A stretch of 64,000 nucleotides of DNA, from NCBI RefSeq assembly GCF_003837805.1, contig NZ_RQIT01000019.1, positions 1 to 64,000 of the forward strand. Direction: 5' to 3'. The translations under genes were made by a program, and so were the position numbers. Shown here piece by piece: positions 52,333 through 60,997 of the stretch. Origin of the DNA: Bradyrhizobium sp. RP6 (GTDB lineage Bacteria > Pseudomonadota > Alphaproteobacteria > Rhizobiales > Xanthobacteraceae). The notes below the pieces were generated by a model. The model saw only the letters and a program-made list of their open reading frames with translations, was not told the origin of the DNA and searched no databases. The stretch's first letter is position 1, and every line of letters starts with the position of its first letter.

Positions 52333-54294
52333 ATGGATCTTTTAGCTCAAGCCCGGATCAAGGGCGTTCAGTCCGAATTCGTTGACGCCCTCGGCAAGCT
52401 GCGGGTCACCGCGCCCGAGGCGCTCAAATCCATCCTCGACGCCCTGCCGGAGAGGCGCGTCTACCGCTTCGTCAGCGGTCCGGTCGTGGTCCGCGCATTG
52501 GGGCATCCGCGCACGGAATTGGCGGCCATCGGTGCGCCGCCGCTGCAATGGAAAATCCACGGCAACGGCAATGTGATCGCGACAGGCGAGACGCGCGAGC
52601 CCGTCATCGCCTGGCCCGCCGGCCTGGCGCTCGGGTATCACAGATTGACACTGACCGATGCCGAAGGCGTGACGGAAGAGGTGCCGATGATCGTGGCGCC
52701 CGAGCGCGCCTTCGGCGGCGATTTCGACCGTGGCTGGCTGCTTGCCGTCCAGCTCTACAGCGTCCGTTCGGACCGCAATTGGGGCATCGGCGACTTCACC
52801 GACCTCGCAGGCCTGGTCCGGCTTGCCAAGCAGCTCGGGGCCGACGGTGTGGGGCTCAATCCGCTGCATGTCCTGTTCGACGACCATCCGGCCGATTGCA
52901 GCCCCTATTCGCCGAACAGCCGGCTTTTCCTCAATCCGCTCTATATCGACGTTGAGGCAATTCCCGAATTCTCGGCAGACCTCGTGCCCGACGCGGCCGC
53001 AACGGCCGCCCGTCTGCGCGAAGGTGATCGCGTCCCCTATGCCGACATGGCGGCGTTGAAATGGCTGGGTCTTCGCGCCGCCTTTGACAGCTTCGTGACA
53101 AGCGCGAGCGAGGCGCGCCGCAAGGCGTTTGACGCCTTCCGGGCCGCTCGCGCGCCGCTATTGTCCCGCTTTGCCTGCTTTGAGGTGCTGCGCCATCGCT
53201 TCGCCGCCCCCTGGTGGGAGTGGCCGTCGGAATGGCAGCAGCCGGATCAGGTGAAATGCGCCGAGCTGCGCAATGGCCCGGCCAAGCGCGAGGTCGAGTT
53301 CGTCGAGTTCGTGCAATGGACCGCCGATAGCCAGCTGCATGCCGCCAAGGAGCTCGCCAGCCAGCTCGGCATGCGGGTCGGCCTTTATCTCGATGTTGCC
53401 GTCGGCGTGCAGTCCAACGGCTTCGATGCCTGGAACGAGCAGACGGCGATTTCCCGCCATCTCGCCGTCGGCGCGCCGCCCGACGTGCTCAACACCATCG
53501 GCCAGGACTGGGGTCTCGCCGGCTTCAACGCCGGTGGGCTCGAGGCGCAGTCCTTCGTCCCGTTCGCGGACATGCTCGCGGCCTCGATGCGTCATGCCGG
53601 CGCCATCAGGCTCGATCACGTGCTCGGCCTGAAACGGCTTTATCTGGTGCCGCGCGGCTTCAAACCCGACAACGGCGCCTATGTGCAGATGCCGTTCGAG
53701 GCGCTGCTGGCAGCCGTGGCGCGCGAGAGCGCGGCCCACAAATGCATTGTGATCGGCGAGGACCTAGGCACCGTGCCGGAAGCTTTTCGCGAGATGATGC
53801 AGGATTTCGGCATCTGGTCCTATCTCGTCATGATGTTCGAGCGCGACGATGCCGGCCATTTCCGCAATGTCGACCATTACCGGCCCAACGCGCTGGTCAC
53901 GCTGAACACGCATGACCTGTCGACCTATGCCGGCTGGCGCTCCTTCAGCGACCTCAAGATGAAGCGCTCGCTCGGGCTCGATCCCGGCGAGAACGACCAG
54001 GCGCGCTGGGATGCGCTCGGCAGGCTCGACGAGATCCTGCGCCAGAACGGCATTCGAGCGAATGATCTCTATTCGGTGCTCGCCTTCCTGTCGCGCACGC
54101 CGTCCCGGCTGCTCGCGGTGTCGATGGAAGATCTGCTGGGCGTGATCGACCAGCCCAACATTCCCGGCACGATCGACGAGCACCCGAACTGGCGCCAGCG
54201 CCTTCCTGTTGCGCTCGACAAGATCGCGTCCAGGATCGATCTGGCGGCTTTGAAGGCCGCGACGCGGGAACGTTCATTGCCCGGCGGGAGTTGA
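52333..54294 (+). CDS. malQ: 4-alpha-glucanotransferase MalQ (amylomaltase)
   Basis: This is a GH77 enzyme of 653 aa that disproportionates malto-oligosaccharides and releases glucose. The barrel starts with LLAVQLYSVRSDRNWGIGDF, catalytic Asp is in AIRLDHVLGLKRLYLVPRG, Glu in CIVIGEDLGTVPEAFR and the third Asp in LNTHDLSTYAGW. An N-terminal extension of about 130 residues with a beta domain is present, as in GlgX-linked MalQ proteins. It is divergent from the glgE operon and lies 30 bp before the GH15 gene. It would recycle short maltodextrins left by TreYZ/GlgX. Confidence 0.95.
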   Translation: MDLLAQARIKGVQSEFVDALGKLRVTAPEALKSILDALPERRVYRFVSGPVVVRALGHPRTELAAIGAPPLQWKIHGNGNVIATGETREPVIAWPAGLALGYHRLTLTDAEGVTEEVPMIVAPERAFGGDFDRGWLLAVQLYSVRSDRNWGIGDFTDLAGLVRLAKQLGADGVGLNPLHVLFDDHPADCSPYSPNSRLFLNPLYIDVEAIPEFSADLVPDAAATAARLREGDRVPYADMAALKWLGLRAAFDSFVTSASEARRKAFDAFRAARAPLLSRFACFEVLRHRFAAPWWEWPSEWQQPDQVKCAELRNGPAKREVEFVEFVQWTADSQLHAAKELASQLGMRVGLYLDVAVGVQSNGFDAWNEQTAISRHLAVGAPPDVLNTIGQDWGLAGFNAGGLEAQSFVPFADMLAASMRHAGAIRLDHVLGLKRLYLVPRGFKPDNGAYVQMPFEALLAAVARESAAHKCIVIGEDLGTVPEAFREMMQDFGIWSYLVMMFERDDAGHFRNVDHYRPNALVTLNTHDLSTYAGWRSFSDLKMKRSLGLDPGENDQARWDALGRLDEILRQNGIRANDLYSVLAFLSRTPSRLLAVSMEDLLGVIDQPNIPGTIDEHPNWRQRLPVALDKIASRIDLAALKAATRERSLPGGS

Positions 54295-54324
54295 ACGGCC
54301 GGGGATTTCTAGGCTCGCACGACA

Positions 54325-56124
54325 TTGTCTCAGAGGATCGAGGACTATGCGCTGATCGGCGATTGCGAGACCGCGGCGCTGGTCGGGCGCAACGGCTCGA
54401 TCGACTGGCTGTGCTGGCCGGCCTTCGATTCCGACGCCTGCTTTGCCGCGATCCTCGGCACGCACAAGAACGGCCGCTGGCTGATCGCGCCGAGCGAGGA
54501 AGTGGTCTCCATCTCGCGGCGCTATCGCGGCAACACCCTCATCCTTGAAACGCGTTTTGAGACGAAAGACGGCACCGTCGCACTGATCGACTTCATGCCG
54601 CCGCGCGGCAAGGCGTCCGACATCGTGCGGCTGGTCCGCGGCATCCGTGGCACAGTGAAGATGCGGATGGAGCTCGTCATCCGCTTCGGCTTCGGCGCCG
54701 ACATTCCCTGGGTGCGGCGGATCGACCATTCCTTGATGGCCATCGCCGGCCAGGACATGACGGTGCTGCGCACGCCGGCCGAGACCCGCGGCGAGGACCT
54801 GACCACCGTCTCGGATTTCGAGGTGAGGGAAGGCGAGACGGTGCCCTTCGTGCTGACCTACGGCCCCTCGCATCTCGAGCCGCCCGCGTCGATCGATCCG
54901 GAGCTCGCTCTCCAGGAGACCGAGAAATTCTGGCAGGACTGGTGCGGCCGCTGCACCCGCGACGGCGACTATCAGGATCTCGTCCTGCGCTCGCTGATCA
55001 CGCTGAAGGCGCTGACCTTCGCGCCGACCGGCGGCATCGTCGCGGCACCCACCACCTCCTTGCCGGAAAAGCTCGGGGGCAGCAGGAACTGGGATTACCG
55101 CTTTTGCTGGCTGCGCGACGCCACCTTCACGCTGCTGGCACTGATGAATTCGGGCTACACCGAGGAAGCCCTGGCCTGGCACAATTGGCTGCTGCGTGCG
55201 GCCGCGGGTTCGCCGGCGAACATGCAGATCATGTATGGCATCTGGGGCCAGCGGCGGCTGCTGGAATGGGAGGCGGGCTGGCTCGCTGGTTACGAGGGCG
55301 CGCAGCCGGTGCGCGTCGGCAACGCGGCTCATGCGCAGCTCCAGCTCGACGTCTATGGCGAGTTGATCGACGCATTCCACCAGTCACGCATGGCCAAGCT
55401 CCAGCTCGACGACGAGACCTGGGCGCTGGAATGCGCCGTGCTCAATCATCTGGCCGAGGTCTGGGACCGGCCCGATCACGGCATCTGGGAGCGGCGCGGA
55501 CAGCCCAAGCACTACGTCTTCTCGAAAGTGATGACCTGGGTCGCCTTCGACCGCGGCATCAAGAGCGCCGAAATCTTCGGCTTCAAGGCCCCGCTCCTGC
55601 ACTGGCGCACGTTGCGCGATGCCATTCATCGCGACGTCTGCAACAGGGGCTTCGACGCGGAGGAAAATGCCTTCGTCGAATCCTACGGCTCGAAGCTGCT
55701 CGATGCCAGCGTGCTGTTGTTGCCGGCCGTCGGCTTCCTGCCGGCCTCCGATCCGCGCATCCGCGGCACCATCGCGGCCGTCGAGAAATGCCTGATGCGC
55801 GACGGATTCGTGCTGCGGCACGATCCGCGCGAGCTGGCGGTGGACCAGCCGCCGCTCGAAGGCGCGTTTCTGGCCTGCAGCCTCTGGCTCGCCGATGCCT
55901 ATGTGCTGTCGGGCGATATCGACAAGGCGCAGGGATTGTTCGATCGCGTGGTCGGTGTCGCGAACGATGTCGGGCTGCTCGCCGAGGAATACGACTCCGT
56001 GGCCCGCCGCCAAACCGGCAACTTCCCGCAGGCACTGACCCACATCGCGCTGATCAACACGGCACACAATCTGTCGGCAGCACGGCAGAAGAGCGAGAAG
56101 CCGGCGATGCAGCGGTCGAAGTAA
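54325..56124 (+). CDS. Glycoside hydrolase family 15 (glucoamylase/trehalase-like)
   Basis: This is an (alpha/alpha)6 enzyme of 599 aa with a short N-terminal beta domain (IEDYALIGDCETAALVGRNG, then WLCWPAFDSD). The active-site segments are SLPEKLGGSRNWDYRFCWLR and, near the C-terminus, LLAEEYDSV, which carries the second acidic residue. Bacterial GH15 members of this type act as trehalases or glucan/dextrin glucohydrolases; next to three trehalose systems a trehalase is likely. No signal peptide is seen, so it is cytoplasmic. The start is TTG at 54325, without a clear ribosome site. Confidence 0.87.
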   Translation: MSQRIEDYALIGDCETAALVGRNGSIDWLCWPAFDSDACFAAILGTHKNGRWLIAPSEEVVSISRRYRGNTLILETRFETKDGTVALIDFMPPRGKASDIVRLVRGIRGTVKMRMELVIRFGFGADIPWVRRIDHSLMAIAGQDMTVLRTPAETRGEDLTTVSDFEVREGETVPFVLTYGPSHLEPPASIDPELALQETEKFWQDWCGRCTRDGDYQDLVLRSLITLKALTFAPTGGIVAAPTTSLPEKLGGSRNWDYRFCWLRDATFTLLALMNSGYTEEALAWHNWLLRAAAGSPANMQIMYGIWGQRRLLEWEAGWLAGYEGAQPVRVGNAAHAQLQLDVYGELIDAFHQSRMAKLQLDDETWALECAVLNHLAEVWDRPDHGIWERRGQPKHYVFSKVMTWVAFDRGIKSAEIFGFKAPLLHWRTLRDAIHRDVCNRGFDAEENAFVESYGSKLLDASVLLLPAVGFLPASDPRIRGTIAAVEKCLMRDGFVLRHDPRELAVDQPPLEGAFLACSLWLADAYVLSGDIDKAQGLFDRVVGVANDVGLLAEEYDSVARRQTGNFPQALTHIALINTAHNLSAARQKSEKPAMQRSK

Positions 56125-56183
56125 GGCGAGCGCGCAACAGTGGGATTAAACGAGGCTTGATGGCTGCAACGAAGGAGGTGCGC

Positions 56184-56330
56184 CCCCTCTCCCGCTTGCG
56201 GGAGAGGGTTGGGGAGAGGGTGCTTCCGCAATGGGACAGTCCCCAAGTGGAGAAAGCCCTCACCCGGCGCGCGGGACGATGCTGCGCATCGCCCGGGACG
56301 CGCCGACCTCTCCCGCAAGCGGGAGAGGTG
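56184..56330. repeat. Composite palindromic repeat between GH15 and HAD genes
   Basis: The element is bounded by two perfect palindromes: CCCTCTCCCGC-TT-GCGGGAGAGGG at the left and ACCTCTCCCGC-AA-GCGGGAGAGGT at 56307-56330. Between them lie GGGAGAGGGTGC, a CCCTCACCCGGCGCGC segment and GGGACGATGC-TGCGCATCGCCC, itself an inverted repeat. It sits between two convergent genes and could end both transcripts. Partial copies occur at about 124 and 30021. Confidence 0.82.
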
Positions 56331-56349
56331 AAGAGAACCCGCGGCGCGC

Positions 56350-57162
56350 TCAGCTCACCCCATTCCGCGTCAGGATCATCTCCATCGCCTCGGCAAAACC
56401 GTCCTGCTCGTTGCTTGCAGTGACATGCGTCGCCTCGTCCTTGACGTTGTCGGCGGCGTTGCCCATGGCGATCGAGGTGCCGCTGACGCGGAACATGGCG
56501 AGATCGTTCTGCATGTCGCCGATGGTGGCGACCGCTTCGGTGGCAATGCCGAGGCGCTTTGCCATGGCCTGGACGAAAGTACCCTTGTCGAAGCCGGGCG
56601 GGGTGATGTCGAGATAGTAGGTCTGCGAGCGCACCGCGGTGGCTTCGCGGCCGAGCGCCTCCTGCATCGCTTTCTCGCAAGCCGCGAGCCCCGCGGCATC
56701 GCCACTGGCGCCGACGATCTTGCAGGCGCTCGCAAGATAGGGCGAGAAATCGGACACGATGGTGGGGTCGGCACGGATCGTGTGCTGTTCGTGGGCGACG
56801 TAGCTGCCGCTGGGATTGTCGATCAGCCATTTGTCGGTGGTGAACAGCCAGATGTCGGCGCCGAATTCGCGGAGGATCCGCAAGGACCGCTCGGCCGCGC
56901 TTGCGGGAATCAGGTGCTGCTCGACCGGCCTCATCTCGGGATCGATGATCGAGGAGCCGTTGAACGGGCCGACCGGGAGCCACAGCGCCAGCGGCTCGAT
57001 CAGGAAGCGCATGCCGATGGCGGGGCGGCTGGAGGTGATGGTGAAGCCGATGCCGGCCCGATGCAGCCGCTGCACCGCGCTCCTCGCGCGTTCGGTCAGC
57101 GTCTTGTCCTTGGTCAGCAGCGTGCCGTCGACATCGGAGACCACGAGTGAGATTTGCGTCAT
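56350..57162 (-). CDS. HAD-superfamily phosphatase, Cof/type IIB
   Basis: This is a sugar-phosphate-type phosphatase of 270 aa. Motif I is VSDVDGTLLTKD (nucleophile Asp and +2 Asp, residues 8-19), motif II is TITSSRP, motif III is a Lys near residue 190, and motif IV is IGDMQNDLAMF. A type IIB cap domain lies in the middle. Its ATG overlaps the gntK stop by ATGA, so it is cotranscribed with the pentose-phosphate genes. The physiological substrate is unknown; a hexose phosphate or phosphogluconate overflow product is plausible, which is inference. Confidence 0.88.
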   Translation of the reverse strand: MTQISLVVSDVDGTLLTKDKTLTERARSAVQRLHRAGIGFTITSSRPAIGMRFLIEPLALWLPVGPFNGSSIIDPEMRPVEQHLIPASAAERSLRILREFGADIWLFTTDKWLIDNPSGSYVAHEQHTIRADPTIVSDFSPYLASACKIVGASGDAAGLAACEKAMQEALGREATAVRSQTYYLDITPPGFDKGTFVQAMAKRLGIATEAVATIGDMQNDLAMFRVSGTSIAMGNAADNVKDEATHVTASNEQDGFAEAMEMILTRNGVS

Positions 57163-57701
57163 GGCAGGACCTTCGGTATCGCGCCGCCCAGCTTCAATTG
57201 CCGCACCACGCCGTCCACGATCGCTTCGACGGATTCGTCGATCGAGACGGTGACGACGTGCTCGCTCGCCTCCGGCGGTTCCAGCGTGTTGAATTGGCTC
57301 GTCAGCAACTCGGGCGGCATGAAGTGGCCCTTGCGGTGCGCCAGCCGCTCGGCGATCAGCTCCTTCGTGCCCTTCAGGAAGACGAAGCGCACGTCGTCGC
57401 GACCACGCAGCAGCACGTCGCGATAGGTATGCTTCAGCGCCGAGCAGGCGATGATGACGTGCTCGCCGCGTTCGCACACCAGCGCGATCTCGTCGGCGAT
57501 GGCATTGAGCCAGGGCCAGCGGTCTTCGTCGGTGAGCGGGTGGCCGGCCCGCATCTTCTCGACATTGCTGGCGGGATGAAAGCTGTCGCCGTCCTCGAAA
57601 CGCCAGCCGAGCCGTTCGCCGAGCGCCTTCGCAACCGTGCTCTTGCCCGAACCCGACACGCCCATCACGATCAATGCACAAGGTGCTTCAGCGCGGCCCA
57701 C
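57159..57701 (-). CDS. gntK: Gluconokinase GntK
   Basis: This thermoresistant-type gluconokinase of 180 aa phosphorylates gluconate to 6-phosphogluconate. The Walker A is MGVSGSGKST at residues 13-22, followed by EDGDSFHPASNVEKM and RKGHFMPPELLTSQF, all family landmarks. The start is GTG 57701 because GGAGGAAA lies six bases ahead; the frame runs on to 57752 without such a site. It overlaps pgl by 14 bases and the HAD gene by four. It lets gluconate from outside enter the pathway after zwf and pgl. Confidence 0.94.
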   Translation of the reverse strand: MGRAEAPCALIVMGVSGSGKSTVAKALGERLGWRFEDGDSFHPASNVEKMRAGHPLTDEDRWPWLNAIADEIALVCERGEHVIIACSALKHTYRDVLLRGRDDVRFVFLKGTKELIAERLAHRKGHFMPPELLTSQFNTLEPPEASEHVVTVSIDESVEAIVDGVVRQLKLGGAIPKVLP

Positions 57702-58437
57702 GAATTTCCTCCGGAAGCGCGGCCCTGTCGACCAGCCAGACGGTCTCGCCATTCGAGCGCGCGCGCAAGGCCGGCAGATTCTCGCCGTTGAGGAGGCGCG
57801 TCAAGATCGGTTGCTTGTCGTGCCCGGCAATCTCGAACAGCATCTCGCGGCAGGAGGCCAGAACGGGCAGGGTGAGCGAGACCCGCGGCACGAAGGGCGC
57901 GACATTGGCCTTGGCGACACCGACGACCCAGCGTCGGGTCTCTTCAATTTCGGGATACCCCGGAAATAGCGAGGCGGTATGGCCGTCGGGCCCGGCGCCC
58001 ATCAGCACGAGATCGAACAGTGGGCGCTCCGGATCGAGCTGGTCTGCGCCATAGAAGGCCTGCAGCTCGCGTGCGTAAGCGTCAGCGCCGGCATCCGGAT
58101 TCCCGGCCGCGGTCGGAATCGGGTGGATATGGCCGGCTGGCGCATTGCGATCGAGAAAGATCGCGCGCGCGACGGCCATGTTGTTGAGGGGATCGCTCTC
58201 GGGCACGAACCTTTCGTCGCCGATGAACCAGTGCACGCGGTCCCACGGAATCCTGCCGCGCCACGCGTCGCTGCCGATCAATTGGTAGAGCTTCTTCGGG
58301 CTGGAGCCGCCGGTGAGGCAGATCGCGATCCGCCCGGGATTCGCCGCGAGCCGCGCCATCACCCGTTCGGCCGCGGCGCGGGCAAGAGCTTCGGCATCAG
58401 CTTCGACGATCAGCTTCGGCTGGTCGGCCGCCGCCAT
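57688..58437 (-). CDS. pgl: 6-phosphogluconolactonase Pgl
   Basis: This DevB/SOL-type lactonase of 249 aa hydrolyses 6-phosphoglucono-lactone. Motifs are ICLTGGSSPKKLYQLI (residues 36-51), RVHWFIGDERFVPESDPLNNM and LMGAGPDGHTASLFPG. Its start overlaps the zwf stop as TGATG, so the enzyme that makes the lactone and the one that opens it are coupled. ATG 58437 is preceded by zwf coding sequence. Confidence 0.95.
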   Translation of the reverse strand: MAAADQPKLIVEADAEALARAAAERVMARLAANPGRIAICLTGGSSPKKLYQLIGSDAWRGRIPWDRVHWFIGDERFVPESDPLNNMAVARAIFLDRNAPAGHIHPIPTAAGNPDAGADAYARELQAFYGADQLDPERPLFDLVLMGAGPDGHTASLFPGYPEIEETRRWVVGVAKANVAPFVPRVSLTLPVLASCREMLFEIAGHDKQPILTRLLNGENLPALRARSNGETVWLVDRAALPEEIRGPR

Positions 58438-59948
58438 CACGAGTACTTCCGCCAGCTTCGCCCGTCGCGCCGCAGCAGCTCGTCGGCGCAGGCGGGGCCG
58501 TCGCTGCCGGCTTCGTAGGTTTCGATGCCGTTGCTGCCGGCGCTTGTCCAGGCGTCCAGGAACGGCTGCACCGCCTGCCAGCCGGCTTCGACGCCGTCGG
58601 CGCGCTGGAACAGGATGTTGTCGCCGATCATGCAGTCGTAGATCAGCGTCTCGTAGCCGGTCGAGGGATCGGCCTGGAAATAGTCGCCGTAGCGGAATTT
58701 CATCTCGACGCCGTCGATGGTGACGCTCGGCCCGGGGATCTTGGCGTTGAACTGAAGTTCGATAGTCTCGGTGGGCGCGATGCCGATGGTGAGGAAATTC
58801 TGCGACAGGCGGTCGACCGCCGTGCCCGAGAACATCGACAGCGGCGCCTGCTTGAACTTGATCGCGACTTCCGTGCGCTTGTGCGCCAGCGCCTTGCCGG
58901 TGCGCAGATAGAACGGCACGCCGGCCCAGCGCCAATTGTCGATCATCAGCTTGAGCGCGACATAGGTCTCGGTGGTGCTGCCGGGCTTGACGTCCGCGGT
59001 CTTGCGATAGTCCGGAATCTCCTCGTCGCCGATGCGGCCGGCGAGATACTGCGCGCGCACCGAGCTCCTCAGCGCTTCCTCCCGGCTCGGCCGCTGGATC
59101 GCCGTGAGCACCTCGGCCTTCTCTGAACGGACCGAATGGGCATCGAAGCGCGTCGGGGGCTCCATCGCGACGAGGGACATCAGCTGGAACAGATGGTTCG
59201 GCACCATGTCGCGCAACGCGCCGGTGGCATCATAGAAGCCGCCGCGATGGCCGACGCCGAGCTTCTCCTCCACGGTGATCTGGATGTGGTCGATGTGGTT
59301 GCGATTCCAGATCGGCTCGAACATGCCGTTGGCGAAGCGAAGAACCAGGATGTTCTGGACCGTCTCCTTGCCGAGATAGTGATCGATCCGGTAGATCTGG
59401 TGTTCGTCCATGATCTTCAGGAGCTCGGCGTTGAGCGCGCGGGCCGAGGCGAGATCGGTGCCGAACGGTTTTTCGATGACCAGGCGCCGCCAGGTGCCGT
59501 TCTCCTTCGTCATGCCGGCGCGGCCGAGCTCGCGCGCGGTCGGCGCGAAGGCGGCGGGCGGGGTGGCGAGATAGAACAGCCGGTTGCCGCCGGTCTCCTG
59601 CGCGCATTCCAGCGAATCCAGATGCTCGCGCAGGCGGTCGAAGGAGGGCGGATCCTTTGCGTCGGCCTCGACGAAGGTCACGCATTCCAGCAGCTTCTTG
59701 GCGATGTCGTCGTCCACGGGCCGCGTCGCGAACTGACGCAGTCCCTTCAGCAGGCTGTCGCGCAGCTCATCATCCGACTGGCTCCTGCGGGCGACGCCGA
59801 CGACACAGAATTTTTCCGGCAACAGGTGCTCGGCCGCCAGATTGTACAGCGATGGCATCACCAGCCGATGGGTGAGGTCGCCGGTCACGCCAAAGATGAC
59901 GAAGGCGCAATTTTCCGGCTTGCGCTTCGCTTGCGGGTCTTTTGTCAC
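58437..59948 (-). CDS. zwf: Glucose-6-phosphate 1-dehydrogenase Zwf
   Basis: This protein of 503 aa oxidises glucose-6-phosphate with NAD(P)+. The cofactor motif is FVIFGVTGDLTHRL near residues 17-30, and the active-site motif RIDHYLGKETVQN lies near residue 180. The start is taken as GTG 59948, giving a normal length; the longer frame to 60044 overlaps gnd. AAGG precedes the GTG by about ten bases. It is the first step of both the oxidative pentose-phosphate and the Entner-Doudoroff pathways. Confidence 0.95.
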   Translation of the reverse strand: MTKDPQAKRKPENCAFVIFGVTGDLTHRLVMPSLYNLAAEHLLPEKFCVVGVARRSQSDDELRDSLLKGLRQFATRPVDDDIAKKLLECVTFVEADAKDPPSFDRLREHLDSLECAQETGGNRLFYLATPPAAFAPTARELGRAGMTKENGTWRRLVIEKPFGTDLASARALNAELLKIMDEHQIYRIDHYLGKETVQNILVLRFANGMFEPIWNRNHIDHIQITVEEKLGVGHRGGFYDATGALRDMVPNHLFQLMSLVAMEPPTRFDAHSVRSEKAEVLTAIQRPSREEALRSSVRAQYLAGRIGDEEIPDYRKTADVKPGSTTETYVALKLMIDNWRWAGVPFYLRTGKALAHKRTEVAIKFKQAPLSMFSGTAVDRLSQNFLTIGIAPTETIELQFNAKIPGPSVTIDGVEMKFRYGDYFQADPSTGYETLIYDCMIGDNILFQRADGVEAGWQAVQPFLDAWTSAGSNGIETYEAGSDGPACADELLRRDGRSWRKYS

Positions 59949-59985
59949 GAATTGTCGGCCTTCGCTTGTTACGTCTCGCTTGATC

Positions 59986-60984
59986 TCATTTGGGCTTCGC
60001 TGCGCCCGACTGTTTCGGCTCCTTGTGACCGCCGAACCCTGCACGCATCGCAGAGAGAATTTTTTCGGCGAAGGTGTGTTCCTTGCGGGAACGGAAACGT
60101 GTGTAGAGCGCCGCAGTCAAGACTTCGGCAGGCACTGCCTCGTCGATCGCGGCATTCACGGTCCAGCGACCTTCACCGGAATCTTCGACGAAGCCCGAGT
60201 ACTCCGACAGCTGGGGGCTGTCGGCGAGTGCCGTCGAGGTGAGGTCGAGCAGCCAGGACGGAATCACGCTGCCGCGCCGCCACACTTCGGCGATGTCGGC
60301 GAGATCGAAATCGTAGCGGTGATCCACCGGCAAAGCCTCGATGTTGGCATTCTTGAGAATGTCGAAACCTTCGGCATAGGCCTGCATCAGGCCGTATTCG
60401 ATGCCGTTGTGGATCATCTTGACGAAGTGCCCGGCGCCCACTGGGCCGGCATGGATGTAGCCCTGCTCGATGCGGGGATCGCGGCCCTCGCGTCCTTCCG
60501 TGCGCGGAATGTCGCCGGCGCCGGGCGCGAGCGCGGCGAAAATTGGATCGAGCCGGTCGACCACCTGCTTCTCGCCGCCGATCATCATGCAATAGCCGCG
60601 GTTGAGGCCCCAGACGCCGCCCGAGGTGCCGACGTCGACATAGTGGATGCCGCGCTCCTTCAGAGCCTTGCCGCGGCGGACGTCGTCCTGCCAGAAGGTG
60701 TTGCCGCCGTCGATGATGACATCGCCTGCCTGCATCACGCCCGCGATCGTCTCGATCGTCGTCTCGGTGATGCGTCCTGCGGGCAGCATCACCCAGGCCG
60801 CGCGCGGCCGCTCGAGTTTCGCGACGAATTCTTCCAGCGTCGCCGAGCCCACCGCTCCGTCGGCCGCTAGGCCCGCGACGGCCTTGGCGTCCTTGTCGTA
60901 GACCACGGTCGAATGTCCCTGGCGCATCAGGCGGCGAACGATGTTGCCGCCCATCCGGCCGAGGCCGATCATGCCGAGTTGCAT
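59986..60984 (-). CDS. gnd: 6-phosphogluconate dehydrogenase, decarboxylating (short, GndA-like)
   Basis: This protein of 332 aa converts 6-phosphogluconate to ribulose-5-phosphate and CO2. The cofactor motif is MIGLGRMGGNIVRRLM at residues 5-20, with an acidic VYDKD at the end of strand two, which favours NAD+. The substrate motifs are DVGTSGG and GAGHFVKMIHNGIEYG. The length is that of the short (about 300-330 aa) class. ATG 60984 has AAGGGA nine bases upstream; a GTG at 60990 is too close to it. It sits between tal-pgi and zwf. Confidence 0.93.
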   Translation of the reverse strand: MQLGMIGLGRMGGNIVRRLMRQGHSTVVYDKDAKAVAGLAADGAVGSATLEEFVAKLERPRAAWVMLPAGRITETTIETIAGVMQAGDVIIDGGNTFWQDDVRRGKALKERGIHYVDVGTSGGVWGLNRGYCMMIGGEKQVVDRLDPIFAALAPGAGDIPRTEGREGRDPRIEQGYIHAGPVGAGHFVKMIHNGIEYGLMQAYAEGFDILKNANIEALPVDHRYDFDLADIAEVWRRGSVIPSWLLDLTSTALADSPQLSEYSGFVEDSGEGRWTVNAAIDEAVPAEVLTAALYTRFRSRKEHTFAEKILSAMRAGFGGHKEPKQSGAAKPK

Positions 60985-60997
60985 GTGCACTGTTCCC

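Noticed and set aside
56184..56330. Possible CRISPR-like array because of repeated CTCTCCCGC units
   Set aside because: There are only two palindromic units with unequal spacing and no spacers; it fits a REP-type element.
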